Positions 34,979 to 44,197 are shown, counted from the stretch's first letter. The stretch: 64,000 bases of DNA from Mesonia maritima (GCF_042433895.1 NZ_JBHLUA010000012.1:124001-188000), one strand, 5' to 3'. Notes: generated by a model not told the origin, from the sequence alone. Translations and numbers: made by a program.

Positions 34979-35821
34979 ATGAAAATAATTGAAAAACATA
35001 TTGTTCCTAAAATTGAGGAAGCCATTAGGATGCAAGAATACGCTCCAAGAGTGTTTAAAACATTGGCTACCCGCAGCGCCGTTAAAAAAAACATTAAGAA
35101 AAATCTAATACTCTTAGACGGGAAACCTGCTAATACGGGTGATTGGATTAAAAAAGGGCAAGTGTTACAATTACTTCAAGAAGAAAAAGCCAAAAAAGTA
35201 TTTCGATTAAAGCTGAAAGTAATTTTTGAAGATGAATATTTAGCGGTAATCCATAAACCTGCCGGATATCCAACCAGCGGAAACTACTTTAAAACTATTG
35301 AAAATGCACTTTCTTTCAATTTGAAAACATCTACAACGCCTGATGCTTTGTTACTCCCTTTACCTGTTCATCGTTTAGACAATCCTACCAGCGGTTTATT
35401 GATTATAGCCAAGACCAAACAAGCACAAATTAAACTAAATGCTACTTTTGAAAATAAAGAAATTGAGAAATCATATTTGGCAATTGTAAGCGGAGACCTT
35501 CCTGAAAAAGGAAAAATTAAGGATGAAATTGAAGGTAAAAATGCAGAAACTGTTTTTAAAAAACTTCAAAAATTTTATAAAACTGAACAAGAATTCAGTT
35601 TAGTGGAATTATATCCTAAAACCGGAAGAACACATCAATTAAGGATTCATTTAAGTAATTTAGCACATCCTATCGTTGGTGATGAGCAATATGGGTCTAA
35701 AGTTAAAGCCCAAGGAATTTACCTAACCGCTTTTTCTCTTCAATTTAATCATCCTATACTTCAGGAAAAGCTGAATTTTAAAAGTGATTTGCCTAAAAAG
35801 TTTGAAAAATTCTTGAAGTAA
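34979..35821 (+). CDS. RluA-family pseudouridine synthase
   Basis: 280 residues. Residues 1-70 are S4-like (RSAVKKNIKKNLILLDGKPA, KKGQVLQLLQ). The catalytic domain has DEYLAVIHKPAGYPTSG, the signature PVHRLDNPTSGLLIIAKT with the catalytic Asp134, and GRTHQLRIHLSNLAHPIVGD near the end. It isomerises uridine to pseudouridine in rRNA or tRNA; the exact target site cannot be told. It lies downstream of the asnS terminator with a short leader, convergent with the next gene. Confidence 0.88.
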   Translation: MKIIEKHIVPKIEEAIRMQEYAPRVFKTLATRSAVKKNIKKNLILLDGKPANTGDWIKKGQVLQLLQEEKAKKVFRLKLKVIFEDEYLAVIHKPAGYPTSGNYFKTIENALSFNLKTSTTPDALLLPLPVHRLDNPTSGLLIIAKTKQAQIKLNATFENKEIEKSYLAIVSGDLPEKGKIKDEIEGKNAETVFKKLQKFYKTEQEFSLVELYPKTGRTHQLRIHLSNLAHPIVGDEQYGSKVKAQGIYLTAFSLQFNHPILQEKLNFKSDLPKKFEKFLK

Positions 35822-35841
35822 TTCCCTTTAACCGCTTAAGT

Positions 35842-36753
35842 TCATCTTTCATACTTATACTTTATTTTTATAGTAGGGTTTATATAATATAACTTTTTAC
35901 TCCAAGCCCAAACCCCTTCTACCCGTTCTTGACTTGTTCTTGCATACCAACCTTGGTCACGGTAATTATGCCAAGATCTGTTTTCTTTTTCTCTAGAATA
36001 CATTAAAACGGGATAAGTCATAAACTGACTATCATTTTTTTGGTTTGGATTAGGGTTTACCGTTTCTATTGAAACACATATTCCACTTGTGGGAAAAGGA
36101 ATGTGGTAATTTTTAAGCTTCACTTTTAATTCTTGCTTTTTATTTTCTACAGATTTTAATAAAATATCTTCATAAGAAAGTAATTTTCCAGGTTCATTTT
36201 TAGTTGAGTCATATTCATAAAATTTTATTCTAAACCAAGTTAACCTGCTATTAGAATAAAGATTATCTTTTTTATTTACCCAAAATGAAACTTCTTCAAT
36301 TTTGCCTTTTTTTTCTTTTGGGTTTTCAAAATAAATAGTCTGTTCCATACCAAACTGAACCCCTACACTACTTGAAAACCAATTCTTTCTTGCCCCTATT
36401 GTATGAGAAAAACCGTACTTTTTCCGTTTAACAGAGAGTATAATTTCATCTATTTTTTCTTTTTCCTCTTCAAGGTATATCAATTTGTATTCTGAAGGAT
36501 AAGCAAGAATATTTTTTACCGGAATTTTAATTGAAGTATATCCTAAATAGCTAATTAATAACGTATCTTTTTTAAAATTCTTCAAATTCAAAGTAAATTC
36601 CCCATTGGCATCTGTATTCGTACCAACACGTTTATTTAAAATACTAATATTTACATAACTCAAAACTTCTGAATTCTTGCTTGCCTTTATCTGAGAATTA
36701 AAGTTTTGCCCTACACAAACAAATGGAAATAATAATACGATGAGAAATTTCAT
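35842..36753 (-). CDS. CarboxypepD-reg-like secreted protein
   Basis: 303 residues. Signal peptide MKFLIVLLFPFVCVGQ. Residues 20-105 form a carboxypeptidase-regulatory-like domain (FNSQIKASKNSEVLSYVNIS, GTNTDANGEFTLNL, LLISYLGYTSIKIPVKN). The C-terminal two thirds (GMEQTIYFENPKEKKGKIEE, RLTWFRIKFYEYD, ISVETVNPNPNQK) is a separate beta-rich part seen in flavobacterial proteins without assigned role. It is probably periplasmic or outer-membrane associated. Convergent with the RluA-family gene, divergent from rpoN. Confidence 0.65.
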   Translation of the reverse strand: MKFLIVLLFPFVCVGQNFNSQIKASKNSEVLSYVNISILNKRVGTNTDANGEFTLNLKNFKKDTLLISYLGYTSIKIPVKNILAYPSEYKLIYLEEEKEKIDEIILSVKRKKYGFSHTIGARKNWFSSSVGVQFGMEQTIYFENPKEKKGKIEEVSFWVNKKDNLYSNSRLTWFRIKFYEYDSTKNEPGKLLSYEDILLKSVENKKQELKVKLKNYHIPFPTSGICVSIETVNPNPNQKNDSQFMTYPVLMYSREKENRSWHNYRDQGWYARTSQERVEGVWAWSKKLYYINPTIKIKYKYER

Positions 36754-36844
36754 GGATTCTGAAAAAGTTATACTTACAGAATAACGGATAATTATTCAAA
36801 AAATTGGTTTAAAACAAACCATATTCAATAAGTTAACAATTTTT

Positions 36845-36879
36845 TTGTATCAAGTCTTATGCCGTTTTCGTTACCTTTG
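36845..36879 (+). promoter_or_regulatory. Promoter of rpoN
   Basis: TTG (36845-36847), 24 bases, TACCTTTG (36872-36879), 22 bases before the ATG. The spacer is one base over the usual range. Confidence 0.6.
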
Positions 36880-36900
36880 TAGTAATCACATTTCAATTAT

Positions 36901-38358
36901 ATGTTAAAACAACAACTCAATTTTAAACTTTCACAAAAGCTTTCACCCCAACAAATCCAGTTGATGAAGCTTATACAACTTCCAACGCAAGCGTTTGAAC
37001 AACGTGTAAAACAAGAGTTGGAAGACAATCCTGCATTGGATAGTGGAAAAGAAAAATCTGAGGAAAATGAATTTGACGAGGAATTTAAAAATGATGAGCG
37101 CGATGATGATCACGAAGTAATTGAAACGGATATTAATGTTGATGAGTATTTAAGTGACGATGAAATTCCGAGTTACCGATTGCAGGCAAATAATTACAGT
37201 AAAGATGATGATGAAAAGAAAGTGCCTTACGCTGCCGGAACATCTTTTTCACAATTCTTAAAAACACAACTTCAAACGTTTCGTTTTAAAGATGATGAGA
37301 TGAAAATTGCTGAATTCCTTGTAGGAAGCGTTGATGAAAGTGGTTACATAAGAAGAGATGTTCCCGATATTGTCGACGATTTGGCATTTACTCAAAATGT
37401 ATATACCGATGAGGAAACGGTAGAACGAATTTTTAAGTATGTTCACAAGTTAGATCCTGCGGGAGTTGGTGCGCGTTCTTTACAAGAATGTTTGCTAATT
37501 CAACTACGCAGAAAAACCCCTACAGAAAGTGTGGAATTGGCCATTGATATTATGCAAAATGGTTTCGACCAATTCACTAAAAAGCATTATCAAAAATTAC
37601 TTTCAAAATTCGATATCTCTGAAGATCAGCTGCGAAGTGCTATTGAAGAAATTGAGCATTTAAACCCAAAACCGGGTGGTGCTTATTCCGGCAATACGCG
37701 TATTGTTGAACACGTGGTCCCAGATTTTACTATAAAAATTAAAGATGGCGAATTAGAACTCTCTTTAAACGGAAGAAATGCACCGGAAATGCATGTTTCT
37801 CGTGAGTATAACAATATGCTGAAAGGTTATAAAGAATCGAAAGAGAAAACCAAAAAGCAAAAAGATGCGGTCCTTTTTATAAAGCAAAAGTTAGATGCTG
37901 CAAAATGGTTTATCGAAGCGATTAGACAACGTCAAGAGACACTTTTTGTAACGATGAATGCAATTATGCATCATCAATACGAATACTTCTTAAGCGGTGA
38001 TGAGCGTGATTTAAAACCGATGATTTTAAAAGATATCGCCGAAGAAATCGACATGGATGTTTCTACAGTTTCTCGCGTGGCCAACAGCAAATATGTAGAT
38101 ACGCCCTACGGAACAAAATTAATTAAAGAATTCTTTTCTGAATCGATGAAAAACGATCAAGGAGAAGATGTTTCCACACGGGAAATCAAGAAGATTTTAG
38201 AAATTACCGTGGGCGAAGAAGATAAACGAAAACCGTTAACCGATGATAAATTATCGAAAGTGTTAAAGGAAAAAGGCTATCCTATTGCGCGAAGAACGGT
38301 TGCAAAATATCGTGAACAACTTGATATTCCGGTAGCGAGGCTTCGTAAAGAAATTTAA
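36901..38358 (+). CDS. rpoN: RNA polymerase sigma-54 factor
   Basis: 485 residues, normal length. Activator-interacting region I (LKQQLNFKLSQKLSPQQIQL, MKLIQLPTQAFEQRVKQELE), an acidic linker 50-110, the core-binding domain 120-300 (FDQFTKKHYQKL...), the helix-turn-helix IAEEIDMDVSTVSRVANSKY and the RpoN box ARRTVAKYRE near residue 465. It directs transcription from -24/-12 promoters with AAA+ activators. Adjacent without gap is the PAP2-like membrane gene (38359). No sigma-54 promoter was convincingly seen in the window. Confidence 0.95.
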   Translation: MLKQQLNFKLSQKLSPQQIQLMKLIQLPTQAFEQRVKQELEDNPALDSGKEKSEENEFDEEFKNDERDDDHEVIETDINVDEYLSDDEIPSYRLQANNYSKDDDEKKVPYAAGTSFSQFLKTQLQTFRFKDDEMKIAEFLVGSVDESGYIRRDVPDIVDDLAFTQNVYTDEETVERIFKYVHKLDPAGVGARSLQECLLIQLRRKTPTESVELAIDIMQNGFDQFTKKHYQKLLSKFDISEDQLRSAIEEIEHLNPKPGGAYSGNTRIVEHVVPDFTIKIKDGELELSLNGRNAPEMHVSREYNNMLKGYKESKEKTKKQKDAVLFIKQKLDAAKWFIEAIRQRQETLFVTMNAIMHHQYEYFLSGDERDLKPMILKDIAEEIDMDVSTVSRVANSKYVDTPYGTKLIKEFFSESMKNDQGEDVSTREIKKILEITVGEEDKRKPLTDDKLSKVLKEKGYPIARRTVAKYREQLDIPVARLRKEI

Positions 38359-38973
38359 ATGAAAATATTTTTTAAAATCGGTTCACAGCTTTTTCATCCT
38401 CTTTGGATGCCGTTGGCTGGGACGTTGGTCTATTTTTTAATTAGTCCACGTTTTTTTCCGCTTCCTATTGTGAAAGCGAAAATCTTAGCGATTTTAATTC
38501 TTACTATTTTTATCCCGATTATATTTTTTTTCCTGCTGAAGAATTTAGGTTTGACAAAATCAATTCATTTAAAAAGTACACACGAACGGAGATTACCGCT
38601 ACTTTTCTTTTCCTTGCTCATAATCACCATTTTAAACTTTATTGTTGGAAATAATAATTATCCTGAACTCTATTATTTTTTTAGCGGAATTTTATATTCA
38701 AGTTTACTTGCGCTTCTTTCTAGTGTTTTCAAGATAAAAGTCAGTTTACATATGATGGGCGCTGCAGGTTTCACCACTTTTTTAATTTCATTGAGTGTTT
38801 TATACGGTACAAATTTAACCTATGTAATTGGCTTTTTAATTTTTATGTTAGGTTGGATAGGTTCTTCTCGATTGGCGTTAAAAGCACATACTCAAAAAGA
38901 AATCTTACTTGGCTTACTTTGCGGTTGTTTACCTCAATTATTGCTGCTAATTCTTCCGAACATTCACCATTAA
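38359..38973 (+). CDS. PAP2-like integral membrane protein
   Basis: 204 residues with about six membrane helices. The C-terminal motif MMGAAGF...SRLALKAHTQKEILLGLLCG resembles the SRxxLxxHT-E active-site third of PAP2 lipid phosphatases, whereas the first two PAP2 motifs are not clear. The start codon abuts the rpoN stop, so it is cotranslated. Its end overlaps the convergent barrel gene by four bases. Role in lipid metabolism is a guess; the membrane assignment is firm. Confidence 0.6.
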   Translation: MKIFFKIGSQLFHPLWMPLAGTLVYFLISPRFFPLPIVKAKILAILILTIFIPIIFFFLLKNLGLTKSIHLKSTHERRLPLLFFSLLIITILNFIVGNNNYPELYYFFSGILYSSLLALLSSVFKIKVSLHMMGAAGFTTFLISLSVLYGTNLTYVIGFLIFMLGWIGSSRLALKAHTQKEILLGLLCGCLPQLLLLILPNIHH

Positions 38974-39698
38974 AGAATGTAAAACATAAAACCTACTTTA
39001 ATTGTATTTAAACCCACGCTTTCAGTAGAGTTTTTTATTGTTCCGTCGAAAAATTCATTTAAACTGTAATACACGTGAAAATTAAATGTGTTGTAGCCAA
39101 ACGTAAACGTAAGTCCGGTTCGCCATTTATTAAGTTCAGGAATATCTCTTAATTTAATTTGTTCACCTGAATTTTTATAGTTTGCTTTAAAATAATAAAT
39201 ATAACCTAAACGAACTCCTGCATAAATTCGCCAAAATTTATGCGAAGTCGGTGTTGAATTACGCCAACGGAATTGCAAAGGAACTTCAGCTAAATAAATG
39301 GTATGCCGGTTTGTGTCGTAATTAATATCTTCATCAATAACCTGAAATTCAGTAGTATTTTGTGCGTCTTTGGTCAACAAAAGATCGTAACCAAATGAGT
39401 TTATTGAAGTTCCCAGTCCAGCGCCAAATGCTAAAGTTCTCTTTTTATTTATCGGCATATCGCGGATAAAACCTAAATGCATTCCTCCGGAAAAACCGGA
39501 TTGATCAACTCCTCTTGGTTTATTTACCAGTAGATTAAAAGTGAATCCTAAATAAAACTGATCTTCTCGATAGAGACTGTCAATTTTTGTTGTTCCAACT
39601 ACAATCGATTCATTTTGTTCATTTTCAGCTTCTATTTGGCTAAAGCATGGAAGAGAACTCAAATAAAAAATGAAAGCAAAACAGATATACTTTTTCAT
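38970..39698 (-). CDS. Outer-membrane beta-barrel (porin-family) protein
   Basis: 242 residues. Signal peptide MKKYICFAFIFYLSSLPCFSQ. The mature part holds strands such as DQFYLGFTFNLLVNKPRGVD, FSGGMHLGFIRDMPINKKRT, EVPLQFRWRNSTPTSHKFWR, and ends with VGLNTIKVGFMFYIL, a classical barrel end. This PorT-like/OmpA-like barrel is downstream of the ExbB/ExbD cluster on the same strand, and its placement suggests a functional link to that TonB/Tol-like motor. I do not claim it is the T9SS protein PorT. Confidence 0.7.
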   Translation of the reverse strand: MKKYICFAFIFYLSSLPCFSQIEAENEQNESIVVGTTKIDSLYREDQFYLGFTFNLLVNKPRGVDQSGFSGGMHLGFIRDMPINKKRTLAFGAGLGTSINSFGYDLLLTKDAQNTTEFQVIDEDINYDTNRHTIYLAEVPLQFRWRNSTPTSHKFWRIYAGVRLGYIYYFKANYKNSGEQIKLRDIPELNKWRTGLTFTFGYNTFNFHVYYSLNEFFDGTIKNSTESVGLNTIKVGFMFYIL

Positions 39699-39728
39699 AC
39701 GGAAAAGATAGAAAATATCTAAAATAAA

Positions 39729-39760
39729 AAAACATCCAAATAAATTATTTGGATGTTTTT
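39729..39760 (-). terminator. Bidirectional terminator between exbD and the barrel gene
   Basis: AAAACATCCAAATAA and TTATTTGGATGTTTT form a stem flanked by A and T runs on both sides; it would end the exbB-exbD transcript on the minus strand. Confidence 0.7.
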
Positions 39761-39782
39761 AACTATTCTGATTAAATAAATA

Positions 39783-40265
39783 TTACTGAAGGTTTTGTGA
39801 AGCTTCACCCGTTTTGGTGGTGTAATTTACACGATAAGCTTCTGCTCTTCTTAATTCATATTTAATATCCGAAACCAATCCCATATTAGTTTCCTTATCA
39901 ATCTTTAAAGCGGTTGTTAACTCACTCTGTAACTCTTCTCTTTTAGACTCCCGCTCTTCAATAATAAACTGCTGAATATCTTTAATATTAGCAAACTTAT
40001 CATTTAACTGAATTCTAGATTCTGTACCGTATTGACTTTTATATCGATCACTAGGTTTACCCGCGTAGATATACATAATCAAGTCTTTTTTCTGTAATTT
40101 TTCAACTTGATCTGCGTACGGAAGTTCGTTTTCTATCATTAAAGTAGTATCTCTCATTACCGTTGCTACCATAAAAAAGAATAACAGCATAAATACAATA
40201 TCTGGCAAGGATGCCGTAGAAATTGCAGGTAATTCACCACTTTTTTTCTTTTTAAATTTAGACAT
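39783..40265 (-). CDS. ExbD/TolR-family biopolymer transport protein (second copy)
   Basis: 160 residues. The single N-terminal membrane helix PDIVFMLLFFFMVATVM carries the Asp (TASLPDIVFML) that in ExbD/TolR serves proton translocation. The periplasmic domain is longer than in E. coli ExbD (about 115 residues) and charged (EERESKREELQSELTTALKI). Last gene of an ExbB-membrane protein-ExbD-ExbD operon. It energises outer-membrane processes from the proton motive force; the partner TonB is not in the window. Confidence 0.85.
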   Translation of the reverse strand: MSKFKKKKSGELPAISTASLPDIVFMLLFFFMVATVMRDTTLMIENELPYADQVEKLQKKDLIMYIYAGKPSDRYKSQYGTESRIQLNDKFANIKDIQQFIIEERESKREELQSELTTALKIDKETNMGLVSDIKYELRRAEAYRVNYTTKTGEASQNLQ

Positions 40266-40287
40266 AATTTCTTTTTATTAGTCTGAA

Positions 40288-40902
40288 TTAATTTCTCTTC
40301 TTAGGCTCTGCTTCAGAAAGTTTCATAGGAAACATTTCTCTAATCACCTTGATATTCTCTTCAAGTTGCGCTTTATTACCATCGTACTCTGGACTATTAA
40401 AATCTTCTTCCATTTTTCTGAAAGAGGTTCCAAATAATCGTTGCGCTTCTCTATCTCTCAAGAAATTATACGCTGCTGTAAGCTCATTACGAACCGCGAT
40501 ATACATACTGTAATCGGTTTCACGGTCATTTTGTAATGAAATAATTGCTTTTACAGGGTTATCTGAAGATTCTGGATCTCCTTGTCCTTGACAATACTCA
40601 CACGCTTCACTTCCAGAACCGCCACCATTATCTAAAAACTCGATAGCTGATTCACGAAGTTCTGTTAATTCCATTTTATCATCTTCTACAAAAAGTTCAT
40701 TTCCTCCGTTAATTAATACAAGGAAAATATTTTTTTGTTTTACAGGTGGTGGATCTTGTGGTTCTTCTTCAATAGGCGGCAATTTACTATTTAAACCTTT
40801 GTCGGTTTCAATAGTAGTTGTCACCAAAAAGAAAATTAAGAGTAGGAAGGCAATATCTGCCATTGAACCTGCATTTACTTCTGGTGCCGATCTTTTTGCC
40901 AT
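40288..40902 (-). CDS. ExbD/TolR-family biopolymer transport protein (first copy)
   Basis: 204 residues. N-terminal helix MADIAFLLLIFFLVTTTIET with the conserved Asp in NAGSMADIAFLL. The periplasmic part has a CEYCQGQGDPESSD insert with a CxxC pair, which is not part of canonical ExbD and may be a disulfide. Start codon is three bases from the end of the preceding gene, and the second ExbD copy starts 22 bases after its stop. The pair could form a heterodimer. Confidence 0.85.
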   Translation of the reverse strand: MAKRSAPEVNAGSMADIAFLLLIFFLVTTTIETDKGLNSKLPPIEEEPQDPPPVKQKNIFLVLINGGNELFVEDDKMELTELRESAIEFLDNGGGSGSEACEYCQGQGDPESSDNPVKAIISLQNDRETDYSMYIAVRNELTAAYNFLRDREAQRLFGTSFRKMEEDFNSPEYDGNKAQLEENIKVIREMFPMKLSEAEPKKRN

Positions 40903-40904
40903 AA

Positions 40905-41345
40905 TTATTTACTTAATTTCTTAATTCCTGAGAATACCATTGCACCTACTGCAATTAGAGCCAAAATATAAAATGTTCTTAGACCCATATTCACTAAGGT
41001 TACACCGCCTGATGATAGCATTTCACCATTATTCATTTCAACTGGAGTAGTATCTCCAGGAATTAAATAAGCGATAAAAATTATAATAGCGAAAACCCCT
41101 ATAGATAACAATGTGTTTTTTACATTTCCTGTAAATAAATCTTTCAGTACAAAAATAAGTACTAAGATAATTACAGCAACAAACACCGCATATGTTAAGT
41201 ATATAAGCGGATTTATCATACTAGACTGCAAATCTGCAGAACTCTCGATAGCAGCATCACCTTCGATCACAATTCTTGCAAGAAGAATGAGACCGATAAC
41301 ACCGATGACGATTGCTAAATATTTTAAAACTTTATGTAAAGTCAT
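40905..41345 (-). CDS. Conserved multi-helix membrane protein in exbB-exbD operon
   Basis: 146 residues with four hydrophobic segments (LAIVIGVIGLILLARIVI, PLIYLTYAVFVAVIILVLIF, LLSIGVFAIIIFIAYLI, RTFYILALIAVGAMVF). It has no recognisable motif. It lies exactly between the ExbB-like gene (22 bases upstream) and the first ExbD (2 bases downstream), so it is almost certainly an operon partner or stator accessory. Function unknown. Confidence 0.65.
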   Translation of the reverse strand: MTLHKVLKYLAIVIGVIGLILLARIVIEGDAAIESSADLQSSMINPLIYLTYAVFVAVIILVLIFVLKDLFTGNVKNTLLSIGVFAIIIFIAYLIPGDTTPVEMNNGEMLSSGGVTLVNMGLRTFYILALIAVGAMVFSGIKKLSK

Positions 41346-41367
41346 AATAGTTATATCTAATTATAAA

Positions 41368-42165
41368 TTATCTTCTTTTCTTATAGTCTACAAGAATGTC
41401 AATCAATGTGATTGATGCATCTTCCATATCATTTACAATACTGTCGATTTTAGCAATGATATAGTTATAGAAAATCTGAAGAATAACTGCTACAATAAGA
41501 CCAAATACGGTTGTTAAAAGTGCAATTTTAATACCGCCTGCTACTAAAGAAGGTTGCATATCTCCTGCTGCTTCAATTCTATCGAATGCTTCAATCATAC
41601 CAAGTACAGTACCCATAAACCCAAGCATTGGCGCTAAGGCAATAAATAAAGAAACCCAAGATACGTTTTTCTCAAGTTGCCCCATTTGTACACCACCATA
41701 AGCTACCACAGCTTTTTCAGCAGATTCGATGCTCTCATCAGCACGATCTAAACCTTGGTAATAAATAGAAGCAACTGGTCCTTTTGTATTTCTACAAACT
41801 TCTTTTGCAGCTTCAACTCCGCCGCTATTTAGTGCATCTTCTACGTTTTGAGCTAATTTTTTTGAATTAGTTGTAGATAAATTCAAATAAATAATACGCT
41901 CAATGGCAATTGCCAACCCTAAGATTAAACATAAAAGTACAATTCCCATAAATACAGGACCACCTTCTATGAAACGTTTTTTAAGGGTTTGATGAAAGCT
42001 AAGTTGTTCATCAGCATTATCTGCGGGAGCTGCCTCCTCATCTTCTTGAATAAAATTGGCAGTAACAACAGATGGAAACGCATTTGCATTATTTGTCGCG
42101 TTCGCAGTAAGGCCTCCGAAGACCATAATTGTAGCGATTACCAGAATAGAAAATAATCTTTTCAT
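41368..42165 (-). CDS. MotA/TolQ/ExbB proton channel protein
   Basis: 265 residues. An N-terminal signal-like helix (LFSILVIATIMVFGGLTANA) and a linker with QEDEEAAPADNADEQLS precede the ExbB domain: helix 1 GGPVFMGIVLLCLILGLAIA, then the cytoplasmic domain 105-175 (VEDALNSGGVEAAKEVCRNT), and helices 2-3 VSLFIALAPMLGFMGTVLGM and GIKIALLTTVFGLIVAVILQ. It forms a proton channel with ExbD to energise TonB- or Tol-like systems. The long N-terminal extension is usual in Bacteroidota. Confidence 0.88.
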   Translation of the reverse strand: MKRLFSILVIATIMVFGGLTANATNNANAFPSVVTANFIQEDEEAAPADNADEQLSFHQTLKKRFIEGGPVFMGIVLLCLILGLAIAIERIIYLNLSTTNSKKLAQNVEDALNSGGVEAAKEVCRNTKGPVASIYYQGLDRADESIESAEKAVVAYGGVQMGQLEKNVSWVSLFIALAPMLGFMGTVLGMIEAFDRIEAAGDMQPSLVAGGIKIALLTTVFGLIVAVILQIFYNYIIAKIDSIVNDMEDASITLIDILVDYKKRR

Positions 42166-42240
42166 TACGTTTTGTCTTAATTTAATTAGTTAAAGGGTTA
42201 AATATATATAAAAAATCTTAGTTAATAAAAAATGCTTTAG

Positions 42241-42328
42241 CAGAGAGGAAGGGATTCGAACCCTCGATACGCTTGTGACGTATACACACTTTCCAGGCGT
42301 GCGCCTTCGACCACTCGGCCACCTCTCT
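42241..42328 (-). tRNA. tRNA-Ser (anticodon GGA)
   Basis: On the minus strand the 88 bases have acceptor arms AGAGAGG and CCTCTCT with discriminator G, the D arm TGGCCGAGTGGTCGAAGGC, anticodon loop CTGGAAA (anticodon GGA, reading UCC/UCU), the long variable arm of a class II tRNA and T loop GGTTCGAATCC. CCA is not encoded. It lies between the asparaginase and ExbB genes with A-rich spacers on both sides. Confidence 0.95.
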
Positions 42329-42401
42329 AATTTATCACTTTTTAAAGGGACGGCAAATAACAAAAAAAAAATAAGTCCTTAAAATATGGGACGTTAATTT
42401 T

Positions 42402-43430
42402 TCATAACATTTCACCCCGCAAAGAAGTTTCAAAAATAGTTTTAAATACTTTAGGCGACAATTCTTTAGGTAGTAAATACATCATTTTTGCTACTGCAGA
42501 TTCTGTGGTAATATCTTTTCCTGAAATAACTCCTATTTTCTCCAAACGCGTACTGGTGGCGTAATGACCCATAACTACACTACCGCCAATACATTGAGTT
42601 ACGTTTACAATAAAGATGCCGTTTTCCATAGCTTCTTGCAATAAATTTATAAACCAATCTTCATCACACGCATTTCCACTACCGTAGGTTTCCATGATAA
42701 TTCCTTTTAATCCTTTTGTTGAAATTAACTGGTGTATTATATTTTCGTTAATTCCTGGAAAAAGTTTTAAAATCATGATATTATTGTCCAATTCTTTGTG
42801 AACAATTAATTTTTTTCTTCGGTTTGCTTTTTTTAACATCGGTTCATTTACTTCTAAATGAACGCCTGATTCTGCCAAAGCCGGATAATTTAAAGAATTG
42901 AATGCCTGAAAATGTTCTGCATTAATTTTTGTAGTCCGGTTGGCGCGATAAAGTTTATACTCAAAATAGAGTCCAACCTCAGCGATTACATTCTTTCCGT
43001 TTTTCTTTAGACCGGCTAATTGAATTGAAGTAATTAAATTTTCTTTTGCATCGGTTCTTAAATCTCCAATCGGTAATTGTGAACCGGTGTAAATAATAGG
43101 TTTGCTTAAATTTTCGAACATAAAACTTAAGGCAGAAGCTGAATAAGACATTGTATCACTTCCGTGAAGCACTACAAAACCATCGTAGATTTCATAATTT
43201 TCTTCGATGATAGTGGCAATTTCTTTATAATATTCAGGATTCATATTCGAAGAATCCATCGGCTCCTCAAAACTTACTGTTTCAATTTCGTGATCTAACA
43301 ATTTTAATTCCGGAATACTATGTAATAATTCATCAAAATTAAAAGGACGTAATGCTCCAGTTTCAAAATCTTTAATCATACCAATAGTTCCGCCGGTATA
43401 GATCAGTAATATTTTGGAATGGTTTCTCAT
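42402..43430 (-). CDS. ansA: Type I L-asparaginase
   Basis: 342 residues, no signal peptide, so cytoplasmic. The N-terminal motif LLIYTGGTIGMI holds the first catalytic Thr and FVVLHGSDTMSYSASALSFM the second Thr with Asp. C-terminal QCIGGSVVMGHYATS contributes to tetramer contacts. It deaminates L-asparagine to aspartate and ammonia. Its start overlaps the tatD stop by four bases (ATGA), an operon with TatD. Type I versus type II is inferred from location. Confidence 0.9.
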   Translation of the reverse strand: MRNHSKILLIYTGGTIGMIKDFETGALRPFNFDELLHSIPELKLLDHEIETVSFEEPMDSSNMNPEYYKEIATIIEENYEIYDGFVVLHGSDTMSYSASALSFMFENLSKPIIYTGSQLPIGDLRTDAKENLITSIQLAGLKKNGKNVIAEVGLYFEYKLYRANRTTKINAEHFQAFNSLNYPALAESGVHLEVNEPMLKKANRRKKLIVHKELDNNIMILKLFPGINENIIHQLISTKGLKGIIMETYGSGNACDEDWFINLLQEAMENGIFIVNVTQCIGGSVVMGHYATSTRLEKIGVISGKDITTESAVAKMMYLLPKELSPKVFKTIFETSLRGEML

Positions 43431-44197
43431 GCTAACACGAATATTTTTTCAGCATTCGCTGAAGTGACTTTCGCAATTTCTTCTTTAGAAACTCCGTAAA
43501 TAGCTGCTAATTTTTCTTGAATTTTTACCAAATAACTGCTTTCGTTTCGTTTTCCACGGAAAGGTTTGGGCGCTAAATAAGGCGAATCGGTTTCTAAAAC
43601 GATTTCTTTCAAATCAATTTCAGCTAAAAACTGATCTATTTTTCCGTTTTTAAAAGTCGCCACACCACCAATTCCTAATTTCATATTATATGATAAAGCT
43701 TGTTTTGCTTGGGTTAAACTTCCGGTAAAGCAATGAAAAATCCCGAATAAATCCGGCGACTTTTCTTCCCCTAAAATTTCAAAGATTTCATCGAAAGCTT
43801 TTCGGCAATGAATTACAATAGGAAGTTTATATTTTTTTGCCAATTTTATTTGACGTCGAAACGCGTCCTGTTGAATAGAAAGCGTTGAAGTATCCCAATG
43901 CAAATCGATACCAATTTCTCCAATAGCCACAAATTTTCGCTTTTCAAGTTGCTCTTCTACGTGCGCCAATTCTTCTTCATAATTCTCCTGCACCGAAACC
44001 GGATGAAGTCCCATCATTAAAAACATTCTCTCGGGATAGGCTTTTTCTAACGCGTACATTGCTTCTGTCGTTTCAGAATCTATTGCCGGTAAAAAAAACT
44101 GTTCTACTCCTGCTTCAATTGCACGTCCTACAACTTCATTGCGATCGTCGTCGAAAGCTGAACTATATAAATGCGTATGTGTATCAATTAATTTCAT
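43427..44197 (-). CDS. TatD-family metal-dependent DNase/deoxyribonuclease
   Basis: 256 residues. Metal ligands are visible in IDTHTHLYSSAFDDDR (HxH), AIGEIGIDLHWD (Glu), VIHCRKAFDE and FHCFTGS (His), and LETDSPYLAPKPFRG (Asp). TatD proteins are cytoplasmic nucleases with 3'-5' exonuclease activity acting in DNA quality control, not part of the Tat translocon. A possible -7 box CAAATCTA (minus strand TAGATTTG, 44202-44209) directly precedes the start. Cotranscribed with ansA. Confidence 0.9.
   Translation of the reverse strand: MKLIDTHTHLYSSAFDDDRNEVVGRAIEAGVEQFFLPAIDSETTEAMYALEKAYPERMFLMMGLHPVSVQENYEEELAHVEEQLEKRKFVAIGEIGIDLHWDTSTLSIQQDAFRRQIKLAKKYKLPIVIHCRKAFDEIFEILGEEKSPDLFGIFHCFTGSLTQAKQALSYNMKLGIGGVATFKNGKIDQFLAEIDLKEIVLETDSPYLAPKPFRGKRNESSYLVKIQEKLAAIYGVSKEEIAKVTSANAEKIFVLA

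Noticed and set aside
38970..39698. Naming this barrel PorT of the type IX secretion system
   Set aside because: General barrel similarity and neighbourhood of ExbB/ExbD only; PorT usually lies elsewhere and no specific motif was seen.
42329..42401. A second tRNA or a terminator next to tRNA-Ser
   Set aside because: The A-rich spacer shows no cloverleaf or stable stem.
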